This document shows, one piece after another, positions 25,682 to 34,448 of a stretch of 64,000 nucleotides of DNA. The notes under the pieces are model-generated. The model made no database searches. It had not been told where the DNA came from and saw only the letters and a list, made by a program, of their open reading frames with translations. A program made the translations under genes and the position numbers. The stretch is from Azospirillum griseum (GTDB taxonomy: Bacteria; Pseudomonadota; Alphaproteobacteria; Azospirillales; Azospirillaceae), in the NCBI RefSeq assembly GCF_003966125.1, contig NZ_RXMA01000022.1, forward strand, positions 1 to 64,000, read 5' to 3'. Position 1 is the first letter of the stretch; each line of letters opens with the position of its first letter.

Positions 25682-25709
25682 TGACGGAATTCAAAACAAA
25701 ATTCCGTCA
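25682..25709 (-). terminator. Stem-loop after the DUF1800-DUF1501 operon
   Basis: A perfect 10-bp inverted repeat TGACGGAATT/AATTCCGTCA with an 8-base loop lies 55 bases after the DUF1501 stop. On the minus strand it is followed by GATTTCC, a weak U-tract, so it is probably a terminator of modest strength. Confidence 0.5.
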
Positions 25710-25764
25710 TTGCTTTTCCGTTTTTTCTTCCGGCGCGTCCATTTTCGATCAAGATTGCGCAAGA

Positions 25765-27027
25765 TCAGACCATCACCCCGACCCGTTGCGCGCTGTATCC
25801 GGGAAAGACGGCGGATCCGACAAGTTCGGCCAGCACGGCGCGGTAATCCGTGGTCACGGCCAGATCCACGCCCCGGTCAAGCTGGGCGCTCGACAGCCCC
25901 GGCCAACGCCCATGGATGCGCCCCCCGGCCACGCGGTCGCCCAGCACCAGCATGGCCCCGCCATGGCCGTGGTCGGTGCCGCCGCTCTTGTTGGCGCGCA
26001 ACCGCCGCCCGAACTCGCTCATGACCAGCACGGTCACACGCCCACGGTCGCGGGCGTTGTCCGCCCAAAAGGCCGCCAGCGCACGGGAAAGCTGGCGGAC
26101 CGCGTTGGAAAAGCGCCCGGCCTGATGCTCGTGGGTGTCCCAACCGCCAACATCGACCCAGGCCAACCGCAAGCCGATGTCCATCTTCAGCAGGCGGGCG
26201 ACGTTTTGCAGACCACGCCCGGCCTCCGTCTCCTCATACACCGCACCGCCATCGGCGCTGTAGGGGGCGACCTTGCCATCGGGCAGGCGCGGCAGGCGCG
26301 TGTCGATCAGCGACAACCCATCGAGCGCCGCGCGGGCGGCCCGGGCGTAGGGGCCATCGCCCGCCCGCATCAATCCGGCCAGCACCTCCGCCGCCTGCGT
26401 CCCGCCGGGGGGTGCCAGCCCGGCGCGCAGATCGGCCACCGCCAGGGCGGATGCAAAGCCGCTCAGCGCCGCCGGGGTGTGGGGGGTTGAGGCCACCGCC
26501 GGAACGCCCACCTTGTTCACCGCGTTGCGCGCGGCCAACCAACGGGCCGCCCATCCGGCGTTGGCCCGGCTCAACTCCGCCTCGGCCCCGACGCCGCGCT
26601 CCATCAAATCCTGAGCGACGAAATGGCTGCGCGTGCCGTCGGTCAAACCCACCGCGTGCACCACCGCCAGCCGCCCTTCGCGGTACAGCTCGGCCAGCGG
26701 CGCGGCCTCCGGGTGCAGGCGGAAATCCAACGACGGGGCCAGGCTCTGCGACAGCGGCAGGCCCGCCGCCGGCCCATCCTCCGCCACCCGCAGTTCCGGC
26801 GGGCGGGCGGCGCGGTAATCGGGATCATTGACCGGGGCCACAAGGTTCAGCGTGTCGGCCCCGCCGCGCAGGAACACCACCACCAGCGTGTCCAGCGCGG
26901 CGGCGCTTCCCGTTGGTCCAGCAGCGGCGTAGGCCACCGACGGCACGCCGGGCAGCGCGGTCAGACCGGCGGCAAGACCACCCTGCAACAGACGGCGGCG
27001 GGTCACGGACAGCGGATCGTGCGTCAT
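25765..27027 (-). CDS. DUF1501 protein, Tat-exported sulfatase-like
   Basis: A 420-residue secreted protein. A twin-arginine signal is visible (SVTRRRLLQGGLAAGL, then AYAAA). The body begins LDTLVVVFLRGGADTLNLVAPVNDPDY and includes AVGLTDGTRSHFVAQDLMERG and VTVLVMSEFGRRLRANKSGGTDHGHGGAMLVLGD, the conserved blocks of DUF1501, whose fold relates to alkaline phosphatase/sulfatases. GGAGGG precedes the ATG. It lies 16 bases after the DUF1800 gene, a pairing found widely in bacteria with no established function. Confidence 0.9.
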   Translation of the reverse strand: MTHDPLSVTRRRLLQGGLAAGLTALPGVPSVAYAAAGPTGSAAALDTLVVVFLRGGADTLNLVAPVNDPDYRAARPPELRVAEDGPAAGLPLSQSLAPSLDFRLHPEAAPLAELYREGRLAVVHAVGLTDGTRSHFVAQDLMERGVGAEAELSRANAGWAARWLAARNAVNKVGVPAVASTPHTPAALSGFASALAVADLRAGLAPPGGTQAAEVLAGLMRAGDGPYARAARAALDGLSLIDTRLPRLPDGKVAPYSADGGAVYEETEAGRGLQNVARLLKMDIGLRLAWVDVGGWDTHEHQAGRFSNAVRQLSRALAAFWADNARDRGRVTVLVMSEFGRRLRANKSGGTDHGHGGAMLVLGDRVAGGRIHGRWPGLSSAQLDRGVDLAVTTDYRAVLAELVGSAVFPGYSAQRVGVMV

Positions 27028-27043
27028 GGGGGAAGCCCTCCGA

Positions 27044-28609
27044 TCAGCGGGTTTGGAACTGGGGCGACATGGCGACAAAGGCGACCATCCGGCGCAGCTT
27101 GGCGTCGCCGTCCTTCTGGCCCGGTGTCAGACGGGCCGTCGGGGCCAGCGCCATGCCGGTCATGATCGCCTGGGTCACGTCGGCGCTGGGCGGCCCGCCG
27201 ACCAAGGCGCGTTGCCACCCCTCCGCCGCCTCGGCCGCCGTCACCGGCCCGGCAAAGGGCAAGGCGGCGTTCAACGCTCCGGTTTTCCACCAGTTTTCCG
27301 CCAACCCCAGCAGCAACGACCAGCGCCGCCGGATCGCCGCCGCGCCCAGCCACGCGTCGGACCGGTCGGGGTAGCCGGTGGGGGGCGGGCAGCCGAACAG
27401 GCGTTGGCCGCTGCTGTCCACCTCGTTCAACAGCCCGTTGGTGACGGTCATGTCCAACGCCGTGGCCCGCGCGAAGGAGGCCACCAGCTCCAGCGGACGC
27501 TTGACCTTGGCCGGTGGGGTGTCGGCAAAGGCCGGGGACAGGGCGATGGCGCGGACCACGCGGGCGATCTGGTCGGGTTGGCGGCGGTTGTCCATCCACA
27601 CCTGCGCGGCGGCCTTGACCAGGGTTTCCGGCGGGTCATCGGCCAGCAACCGGGTGCACAGCTTGCGGCAGAGATGCAGCGCGGTGGCCGGGTGATCGGC
27701 GACCAGCGACAGAACCCGCCGCCCGTCGGCCATCGGCGGTTGATAGGGGTCGAACTCCTGCCCCAGCACGCGTTTCTGATAATTGTCGTGCCAGCTTTCG
27801 ACATAAACGAATCGCCCGGTCGCGGGCAACCGCTGCTCGCCGCCCAACCCCGCCCCATCCTCCACCGCCCAGCCGGTGAAGGCGCGGGCGGCTTCATACA
27901 CGTCCTGGTCGATGTACCCGGCGGGCTTGCCCGCCGTCGCCCCCGGCACGTCGCGCCATTTGTTGTACAGCGCGTTCAGATAGGCCCCCCGGCCCAACCC
28001 GTGCAGTTCGAACAATTCGCGGGCGTAGTTTTCGTTGGCGCTGCCCGCGCGGGACGACCGGTTGTTCAGATAGACCAGCATGGCGGTGCTGCCGCCCACC
28101 GCCTCCAGAAAATCCCGGAAATTGCCCAGGGCGTGGCGGCGGATGACGTCGCGGTCATAGGCGGGCAGCGCCGCCGCCACCGCCTGTTCGCCCGCATAGA
28201 CGTTGAAATGGTTGTGCCAGAAATCCGTCATCACCTCGCGCAATTGCCACCGGCTGTGCACCGCCCGCAGCAGGGTTGCCGCCGCCACCTCCAGACGGGG
28301 AAACTGGCGTTCCGGCCCGGCAAACGGCTTCTTGCCGTCCGACAGCGGCCACAAGGCGTCAATCGGTTTGGACAGGCTGGCGAGCGGGCGCATCTCCTCC
28401 ACCGCCGCCCAGCCCTCGCCCGCGTCGTATTTGATCCGCAGGCGGCAAGCGTCCAAGGCGCTCTGGCAGGCGTCGTCCGGCCCGGTGTCGGGGGCAAGCT
28501 GCTCGTCCAGCCAACGCGGCAGGCCGACGCGCCGCAGCGCCTCCGCCTCTCCCGGTTTGGGGCCGAAGCCCAAGCGATTCAGCGCGCGGTGCGGCCATTC
28601 GCTGTCCAT
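27044..28609 (-). CDS. DUF1800 domain protein
   Basis: A 521-residue protein of the DUF1800 family, of unknown biochemical function. Recognisable blocks are ALNRLGFGPKPGEAEAL at the N-terminus, MTDFWHNHFNVYAG, SSRAGSANENYARELFELHGLG, YEAARAFTGWAVEDG and LAQHPATALHLCRKL-like text (VADHPATALHLCRKLCTRLLADDPPE, given here as family hallmarks). No obvious signal peptide. AGGAGG stands 7 bases before the ATG at 28609. It is the upstream gene of a two-gene operon with the exported DUF1501 protein, implying a joint role at the envelope. Confidence 0.9.
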   Translation of the reverse strand: MDSEWPHRALNRLGFGPKPGEAEALRRVGLPRWLDEQLAPDTGPDDACQSALDACRLRIKYDAGEGWAAVEEMRPLASLSKPIDALWPLSDGKKPFAGPERQFPRLEVAAATLLRAVHSRWQLREVMTDFWHNHFNVYAGEQAVAAALPAYDRDVIRRHALGNFRDFLEAVGGSTAMLVYLNNRSSRAGSANENYARELFELHGLGRGAYLNALYNKWRDVPGATAGKPAGYIDQDVYEAARAFTGWAVEDGAGLGGEQRLPATGRFVYVESWHDNYQKRVLGQEFDPYQPPMADGRRVLSLVADHPATALHLCRKLCTRLLADDPPETLVKAAAQVWMDNRRQPDQIARVVRAIALSPAFADTPPAKVKRPLELVASFARATALDMTVTNGLLNEVDSSGQRLFGCPPPTGYPDRSDAWLGAAAIRRRWSLLLGLAENWWKTGALNAALPFAGPVTAAEAAEGWQRALVGGPPSADVTQAIMTGMALAPTARLTPGQKDGDAKLRRMVAFVAMSPQFQTR

Positions 28610-28935
28610 CACCCGTCCTCCTGCAATGGATGCGACGAAGGCCGTCATCCTGCCCCCATTCGCCCCGGGCGCGTTGTTATTTTTGTGGGCCTGCCGCCAC
28701 CGCCGCACGCGCGGTTTGTTGGCCGGTCGTTTAATAACAATGTCAGTAAAATTCGATCCACAATGAAACAAAACCGTAATATTCGCACCCGTGACCAAAG
28801 ACCCGTCACTGACATATCCTGGTAACGATTTGGAAAGAAGATTGACCTCAAAGTTGTTGCAACGCAGCATACGCCATCCCCGACCGTTCACAAGACACGC
28901 GCCCCTCCCCCGTCACAGCCGTGAAGGAAACGCCC
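28610..28935. other. Intergenic region between DUF1800 (minus) and the soluble chemoreceptor (plus)
   Basis: This 326-base divergent region has an AT-richer middle (about 28725-28860). TTGACC at about 28847 could be a -35 for the chemoreceptor, but no good -10 follows at 17 bases. I see no RNA gene, palindrome or repeat worth naming. Confidence 0.4.
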
Positions 28936-29979
28936 ATGTCCAATCCCGGCCACTCCAATCCCGGCAACACCCTGTTCGATCTGTCGCGCGGCGTGCTGGA
29001 CGTTGCGTCGCAAAAGGTCACGCGCATCGAGGAAATCACCCGCCGCATGAAGATGCTGGCGATGAACGCGCTGATCGAGGCGGCGCGCGCGGGTGACACC
29101 GGACGCGGCTTCGCCGTGGTGGCGAACGAGGTGTCGGACATCTCGACCCAGGTCAGCGGCATCACCAAGGAACTGAAATCGGAAATCGTCGCCCGCGTCG
29201 ATCACCTGACCACCACCGGGACCGCCATCGTCCAGGAGATGCACGGCAAGCGGCTGGCCGACCTGTCGCTGAACATGATCGAGATCATCGACCGCAATCT
29301 GTATGAGCGATCCTGTGACGTGCGCTGGTGGGCCACCGACCGCGCGGTCGTCGATTGCGCCGCCAACCCGACGGAGGTCGCGCGCCGCCACGCCGCCCGC
29401 CGGTTGGGCGTGATCCTGGAATCCTACACCGTCTATCTCGATCTGTGGATCGCCGACCGCGACGGGCGGGTCATCGCCAACGGCCGCCCCGACCGTTACC
29501 ACACCGCCCAATCCGCGTCGGTTGCCGAGGAGGCGTGGTTCCGTCAGGCGTTGGCAACCAAGGACGGCGGGGAGTTCGTGGTGGGGGATGTGGGCCGGAA
29601 CCGGACGCTGGACGACCGCGTGGTCGCCACCTACGCCACCGCGATCCGCCGCAACGGCGACGCCAACGGCGAGGTCATCGGCGCGCTGGGCATCTTCTTC
29701 GATTGGGAACCCCAGGCCGCCGCCGTCGTGCAAGGCGTGCGGTTGGAGGAGGCGGAACGGGACCGCACGCGCTGCCTGCTGCTCGACGCCCGCCATCGGG
29801 TGATCGCCGCGTCCGACGGCCAGGGTGTGTTGACCGAAAGCCTGCCGTTGCGGCGCGGCGCCGACAGCATGGGCCATTACCGCGACCCGAAAGGGCGTTT
29901 GGTCGGCTACGCGTTGACCCCGGGTTACGAAACCTACAAAGGCATGGGCTGGTACGGGGTCATCGTTCAATCGCCTTGA
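28936..29979 (+). CDS. Soluble chemoreceptor-like protein: minimal MCP tip followed by a Cache-type sensor
   Basis: A 347-residue protein with no signal peptide and no transmembrane helix. Residues 20-80 contain only the hairpin tip of the MCP signalling domain ([33 protein letters not shown]), too short for methylation helices. Residues 110-345 look like a Cache/PDC sensor (LGVILESYTVYLDLWIADRDGRVIANG, EEAWFRQALATKDGGEF, VIGALGIFFDW, LLLDARHRVIAASDG). This order, signalling tip first and sensor last, is the reverse of normal receptors. It may interact with CheA/CheW arrays from the cytoplasm. AAGGA lies 9 bases before the ATG. Confidence 0.85.
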   Translation: MSNPGHSNPGNTLFDLSRGVLDVASQKVTRIEEITRRMKMLAMNALIEAARAGDTGRGFAVVANEVSDISTQVSGITKELKSEIVARVDHLTTTGTAIVQEMHGKRLADLSLNMIEIIDRNLYERSCDVRWWATDRAVVDCAANPTEVARRHAARRLGVILESYTVYLDLWIADRDGRVIANGRPDRYHTAQSASVAEEAWFRQALATKDGGEFVVGDVGRNRTLDDRVVATYATAIRRNGDANGEVIGALGIFFDWEPQAAAVVQGVRLEEAERDRTRCLLLDARHRVIAASDGQGVLTESLPLRRGADSMGHYRDPKGRLVGYALTPGYETYKGMGWYGVIVQSP

Positions 29980-30011
29980 ATTGAACGTTCATTTTGCTCA
30001 CGCAACAATGG

Positions 30012-30272
30012 TCAGTGCGCGGTCATGCCGTGACAGTCGAAGGCACCGGACACCGCGCTGGCGTTGCGCAGCTCAACCGCCTCCACCAGATCGCGGATCT
30101 CCTCCGTCAACTCTTCGGCTCTCCACCCATGGCCATCGGCACCGGCGACGACCAGCAGGCGCAAGGTGGTGCGCAGCAGGTCGCCAGTCTCCCACCCGTT
30201 TTGGCGTTCCGCGTCGCGTGCGGATTGAAGCAGGGACGTGGCGCAGGCCAACACATCCTGTTCGATCTTCAT
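30012..30272 (-). CDS. Hypothetical small protein, 86 aa
   Basis: I do not recognise a family. The ATG at 30272 has GGAGG about 9 bases upstream. The sequence (MKIEQDVLACATSLLQSARD, then TTLRLLVVAGADGHGW and EELTEEIRDLVEAVELR) is probably all alpha-helical, soluble and acidic. It ends with a His/Cys pair (FDCHGMTAH). A good promoter with a 12-bp-arm palindrome across it lies directly upstream, which argues that this is a real, regulated gene. Confidence 0.65.
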   Translation of the reverse strand: MKIEQDVLACATSLLQSARDAERQNGWETGDLLRTTLRLLVVAGADGHGWRAEELTEEIRDLVEAVELRNASAVSGAFDCHGMTAH

Positions 30273-30285
30273 GACCCGTGCCTCC

Positions 30286-30318
30286 GCGCATATTGTTCGC
30301 AACGCAAACAATATGCGC
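30286..30318 (-). promoter_or_regulatory. Operator-like perfect inverted repeat over the small-gene promoter
   Basis: GCGCATATTGTT and AACAATATGCGC (12-bp arms, 9-base spacer CGCAACGCA) form a perfect inverted repeat. It covers the predicted -10 and start site and ends 13 bases before the start codon. There is no U-tract, so a repressor-binding site or a 5' UTR hairpin is more likely than a terminator. Confidence 0.65.
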
Positions 30319-30339
30319 GCCGCAACGCACGCTTGTCAA
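30310..30339 (-). promoter_or_regulatory. Predicted sigma-70 promoter of the 86-aa gene
   Basis: The minus strand has consensus TTGACA (30334-30339) and CATATT (30310-30315) separated by 18 bases. Transcription would start near 30303, inside the inverted repeat. Confidence 0.6.
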
Positions 30340-30369
30340 ATGGCGCTTTGTGCTGAGGCGGGCACCGAC

Positions 30370-30771
30370 TTAGGTCTTGGTTTCCGAAGCTGGCATATCC
30401 GCAAAGGGAGGCATTCTGGACACGAAACGACCTTTGACTCCCTGAGGCCATTGTTTGAACGGAACGAGTCCGTCCGGCGTCGCCGCGTAGGCGCGCAGAT
30501 AGGCGATCAGCGTTTCGACGCTGGAATCGTCGGGGGGGAAATCGCCCAGAACATAGCTCATCCGATCCGGCGCGCGCACGGCGACGGAGCAGGCGCGGCG
30601 GCAGCTCATCAAACAGCGCTGGCGGCGCAGGCGCACCAGCCCGGCCAGATCGGGCGCGTCGGCCAGGGCGCGTTCCATCCGTTCCACCAGCCGCGCGCCC
30701 GCCATCGGCCCGGCCTCCGGCGTGTCGCCGTCGCGACGGCAGGTTTCGCAAACCAGAAGCTCGACGGACAT
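30370..30771 (-). CDS. DUF1636 domain putative metal-binding protein
   Basis: A 133-residue soluble protein with the CETC near the N-terminus (LLVCETCRRDGD) and a second Cys pair (CLMSCRRACSVAV) arranged as in thioredoxin-like ferredoxins. Then follow YVLGDFPPDDSSVETLIAYLRAY and KGRFVSRMPP, hallmark DUF1636 blocks. Members are often found near cobalamin/metal genes, but none is present here. The ATG at 30771 has a weak GCGGA site. It is divergent from the transporter-kinase gene. Confidence 0.85.
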   Translation of the reverse strand: MSVELLVCETCRRDGDTPEAGPMAGARLVERMERALADAPDLAGLVRLRRQRCLMSCRRACSVAVRAPDRMSYVLGDFPPDDSSVETLIAYLRAYAATPDGLVPFKQWPQGVKGRFVSRMPPFADMPASETKT

Positions 30772-30971
30772 AATTCCGCTTTCAAAATGAAAAAGTGGGT
30801 GCCGACGGCTTCGCTGATGAAGCCCCCGCCGAATGGGCCAGAGCTAACGGGACCGCCCGCCGCCTGTCAACCTCAGCCCCGCTTCCCGTCTTGCCAAGCG
30901 GTGACAAAGTTCGGACGATGCGATGCGGCGGGACGCACCCCACAAAACCGCGTTTGGAACGACAGGCGGGC

Positions 30972-33900
30972 ATGAGCGCACGGCAACGAATTGTTCGCGA
31001 ACGTCGGCAATACAACCAGTTGGCCGCCGACCAGACGCTGGAGGATTACGCCCTGCGCTACACGGCGGAGCGGGCGCGGCGCTGGACGGCGTGGCGGGTC
31101 GCCAACACCGCCTTGGGGGCCATCTCCTTCCTCGCCTGCGAGGCGATCGGCGCGGCGGTGACGCTGACCTACGGCTTTGCCAACGCCATGGCCGCCATCC
31201 TGGCGGTCAGCCTGCTCAGCATCCTGGTCGGCCTGCCGATCACCTACCACGCCGCCAGATCGGGGGTGGACATCGACCTGTTGGCGCGCGGGGCGGGGTT
31301 CGGCTATCTGGGATCCACCATCACCTCGCTGGTCTACGCGTCCTTCACCTTCATCCTGTTTTCCATCGAGGCCAGCATCATGTCGGCCGGGCTTCAGATG
31401 GTGTTGGGAATCCCGGCCTGGATCGCCCACGTCATCAGCTCGCTGGCGGTGATCCCCATCGCGGTCTACGGCATCCGCTTCATCAGCCGGATGCAGGTGG
31501 CCACGCAACCGATCTGGATCGCCCTGCAATGCGCCCCGCTGGCCTCGCTCGCCCTGCTGGACCGCGCGACGCTGGGCGAATGGGTCAGCCTGCCCGGCAG
31601 CGTGGGCGGGGACGGCCTGTCGCTGCTGCCCTTCGGCATGGCGGCGTCGGTGCTGCTGTCGCTGCTGCCGCAGATCGGCGAGCAGGTGGATTATCTGCGC
31701 TTCCTGCCGCCGGTGGCGCGGGTTGGGCGGGCGCGCTGGTGGACGGCGATGCTGGTCGGCGGCCCCGGCTGGGTGCTGATCGGCGGGTTGAAGCTGGTCG
31801 CCGGGTCGCTGCTGGCCTTTCTGGCGATGAAACACGGCCTGTCGGCGGAGGACGCCGCGCAGCCGACGCACATGTACCATCTGGCCTTTCTCGACCTGTC
31901 CGGGTCGCCGGGGGTGGCGCTGGCGCTGACCGGCATCTTTGTCGTCGTCTGCCAGATGAAAATCAACGTCACCAACGCCTATGCCGGGTCCATCGCCTGG
32001 TCGAATTTCTTTTCCCGCCTGACCCGCAGCCATCCGGGCCGCGTCGTCTGGCTGGTCTTCAACGTGCTGTTGGCGCTGCTGTTGATGGAAATCGGCATTC
32101 TCGGCGTCATCGAAAGCATTCTGGGGCTGTACGCCAACGTCGCCGTCGGCTGGCTGGGGGCCGTCGCCGCCGATCTGGCGATCAACAAACCCTTGGGCTT
32201 CAGCCCCCGCCACATCGAGTTCAAGCGCGCCCATCTGTTCGACATCAACCCGGTGGGGGTGGGGGCGATGGGGCTGTCGGTGCTGTGCTCCACCAGCGCC
32301 TTTTTCGGCCTGCTGGGGCCGGTCGCCCAGGCGCTGGCCCCCTTTTTGGGGTTGGTGGTCGCCTTTGCCGCCGCCCCGCTGATCGCTTGGCGGACGCAGG
32401 GGCGCTACTACCTCGCCCGCCCCAACAGCGGGTTGCCGGAGGGCACGGCCGAGCTGCGCTGCTCCATCTGCGAAAACACCTTTGAGCGCAGCGACATGGC
32501 CCATTGCCCGGCCTATGACGCGCCGATCTGCTCGCTCTGCTGCACGCTGGAGGCCCGCTGCCACGATCTGTGCAAGACCAACAGCCGCTTTGCCGACCAG
32601 ATCGCCCACTTCCTGCAAGGGGTTCTGCCGCGCCGGATCGCGGCGGGGGTGCACAGTCGGACCGGCCATTTCATCGGGGTGATGACGCTGTTCACGCTGG
32701 TGATCGGCGGCGTCCTGCTGGTCATCGATTTCCAATACGCCAACGCCGAGGCCGCCGAACGCGCCGCCATCCACACCGCGCTGACCGGCGTGTTCATCTG
32801 CCTGTTCATCCTGTCGGGCGTGGCGGCGTGGCTGCTGGTGCTGGCCCACGAAAGCCGACAAAAGGCCGAAGAGGAAACCGCCCGGCAAACCGCCATGCTG
32901 ATGGACGAAATCGCCGCGCACGAACGCACCGACGCCGCCCTGCAAAAGGCCAAGGAGGTGGCCGAGGCCGCAAACGCCGCCAAAAGCCGCTACATCATCG
33001 GCGTCAGCCACGAAATCCGCGCGCCGCTGAACGCCATTTCCGGCTACGCCCAATTGCTGGAGCGCGACACCAGCAGCCGCCCGCAGGACGCCGTCCGCGT
33101 CATCCGCCGCAGCGCCGAGCATCTGTCCAACCTGATCGACGGTTTGCTGGACATCTCGAAGATCGAATCGGGCCTGCGCCGCCTGAGCCGCGACAAGATC
33201 AACCTGATCGAGTTCCTGGACCAGCTCGCCGACATGTTCCGCATCCAGGCCGCCGCCAAGGGGCTGGAGTTCCGCTACGAGCGGGTGCGCCACCTGCCCA
33301 GCCACGTCCACAGCGACAGCAAGATCCTGCGGCAAATCCTGATCAATCTGCTGTCAAACGCGGTGAAATACACCGAAAAGGGCCATGTCGCCCTGACCGT
33401 GCGCTACCGCAGCCAGACCGCCGAATTCGAAATCGCCGACAGCGGCATCGGCATCCGTCCCGAGGATCTCGACCGCGTGTTCGAACCGTTCGAACGCGGC
33501 CACGGCAGCGCCGTGCGCACCATCCCCGGCACCGGGCTGGGCCTGACCATCACCCGGCTGCTGACCCGGATCATGGGCGGGGATCTGACCCTGCGCAGCC
33601 GGTTGGGCGAGGGCAGCGCCTTCACCGTGCGGTTGATGCTGGCCGAGGCGATGCACAAGCCGGGGGTGGAGCCGACCCGCCGCCCGATCTGCGGTTTCGC
33701 CGGGCCGCCGATCAAGGTGCTGCTGGCCGACGACGACCGCGACCATCTGGCGATGATGGCGGCGCTGCTCGCCCCGCTGGGCTTCACCCTGTTCACCGCG
33801 ACGGACGCCGCCGCCTGTCTGGCCCTGGCGGCGGATTGCCAACCCGATCTGGCCCTGCTCGACATCTCCATGCCCGGCGAGAGCGGGTGGGACGTGGCCG

Positions 33901-34442
33901 ACGGGCTGCGCCGCCTGTTCGGCGACCGCATCCGCATCATCATGGTGTCGGCCAACGCCTATGAGGCGCAGGGGCCGGGCGACGGGCGCGCGCCGCACAA
34001 CGCCTTTGTCGCCAAACCCATCGAGATCAACGCCCTGCTCGACCAGATCCAGGCGCTGACCGGTCTGGAGTGGATTCACAGTGGCGGTGGGGGCGACCCC
34101 GCCCCACCCGCCCCATCCCTTCCCCCCTCTCCTCCCCCTCCCGCCGCGCTTGCGCCGGAGTCGGCCACCGCCCCGGCGGTTGGGCCGTCTCCCACCCTGT
34201 TGCGACACATCGACGACCTGCGCCAACTGGGTCGGATCGGCTACATTCGGGGGATCGAGGCCAAGTTGCGCGAGATCGAGGCGGAGGAGGACGCCACCAC
34301 CCGCCCCGTGGTCGAACGGCTGCGGGCGTTGTTGCGCGCCTTTGATCTGAAGGGCTACATGCGTAGCCTGGAGGAGATCGCCGCGACGCTCCGCCCCAGC
34401 GATGAAGGCCCCAAAGAAGCAGGCCCCCGGGATGAAGGTTGA
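30972..34442 (+). CDS. NCS1-family transporter fused to hybrid histidine kinase with receiver
   Basis: A 1156-residue multidomain protein. Residues 1-490 form a twelve-helix NCS1 (nucleobase/cytosine permease) domain (ALGAISFLACEAIGAAVTLTYG, GSTITSLVYASFTFILFSIEASI, NVTNAYAGSIAWSNFF). Residues 495-535 are Cys-rich (CSICENTF, MAHCPAYDAPICSLCC, CHDLC), a probable zinc or Fe-S module. Two more helices (566-590, 601-625) lead to a HisKA domain with His about 680 in GVSHEIRAPLNA, a HATPase (NLLSNAVKYTEKG, DSGIGI, GTGLGLTI), and a receiver with Asp about 964 (LALLDISMPGESG). A Pro-rich linker and helical C-terminal domain follow. Likely a transporter-like sensor of a nitrogenous ligand, paired with the LuxR regulator six bases downstream. 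Transport itself is unproven. Confidence 0.92.
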   Translation: MSARQRIVRERRQYNQLAADQTLEDYALRYTAERARRWTAWRVANTALGAISFLACEAIGAAVTLTYGFANAMAAILAVSLLSILVGLPITYHAARSGVDIDLLARGAGFGYLGSTITSLVYASFTFILFSIEASIMSAGLQMVLGIPAWIAHVISSLAVIPIAVYGIRFISRMQVATQPIWIALQCAPLASLALLDRATLGEWVSLPGSVGGDGLSLLPFGMAASVLLSLLPQIGEQVDYLRFLPPVARVGRARWWTAMLVGGPGWVLIGGLKLVAGSLLAFLAMKHGLSAEDAAQPTHMYHLAFLDLSGSPGVALALTGIFVVVCQMKINVTNAYAGSIAWSNFFSRLTRSHPGRVVWLVFNVLLALLLMEIGILGVIESILGLYANVAVGWLGAVAADLAINKPLGFSPRHIEFKRAHLFDINPVGVGAMGLSVLCSTSAFFGLLGPVAQALAPFLGLVVAFAAAPLIAWRTQGRYYLARPNSGLPEGTAELRCSICENTFERSDMAHCPAYDAPICSLCCTLEARCHDLCKTNSRFADQIAHFLQGVLPRRIAAGVHSRTGHFIGVMTLFTLVIGGVLLVIDFQYANAEAAERAAIHTALTGVFICLFILSGVAAWLLVLAHESRQKAEEETARQTAMLMDEIAAHERTDAALQKAKEVAEAANAAKSRYIIGVSHEIRAPLNAISGYAQLLERDTSSRPQDAVRVIRRSAEHLSNLIDGLLDISKIESGLRRLSRDKINLIEFLDQLADMFRIQAAAKGLEFRYERVRHLPSHVHSDSKILRQILINLLSNAVKYTEKGHVALTVRYRSQTAEFEIADSGIGIRPEDLDRVFEPFERGHGSAVRTIPGTGLGLTITRLLTRIMGGDLTLRSRLGEGSAFTVRLMLAEAMHKPGVEPTRRPICGFAGPPIKVLLADDDRDHLAMMAALLAPLGFTLFTATDAAACLALAADCQPDLALLDISMPGESGWDVADGLRRLFGDRIRIIMVSANAYEAQGPGDGRAPHNAFVAKPIEINALLDQIQALTGLEWIHSGGGGDPAPPAPSLPPSPPPPAALAPESATAPAVGPSPTLLRHIDDLRQLGRIGYIRGIEAKLREIEAEEDATTRPVVERLRALLRAFDLKGYMRSLEEIAATLRPSDEGPKEAGPRDEG

Positions 34443-34448
34443 GCCGAG

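Noticed and set aside
30873-33335. Minus-strand open frame of 820 codons opposite the NCS1-kinase
   Set aside because: Gln/Gly/Asp/His-rich antisense translation; the plus-strand reading has recognisable domains throughout.
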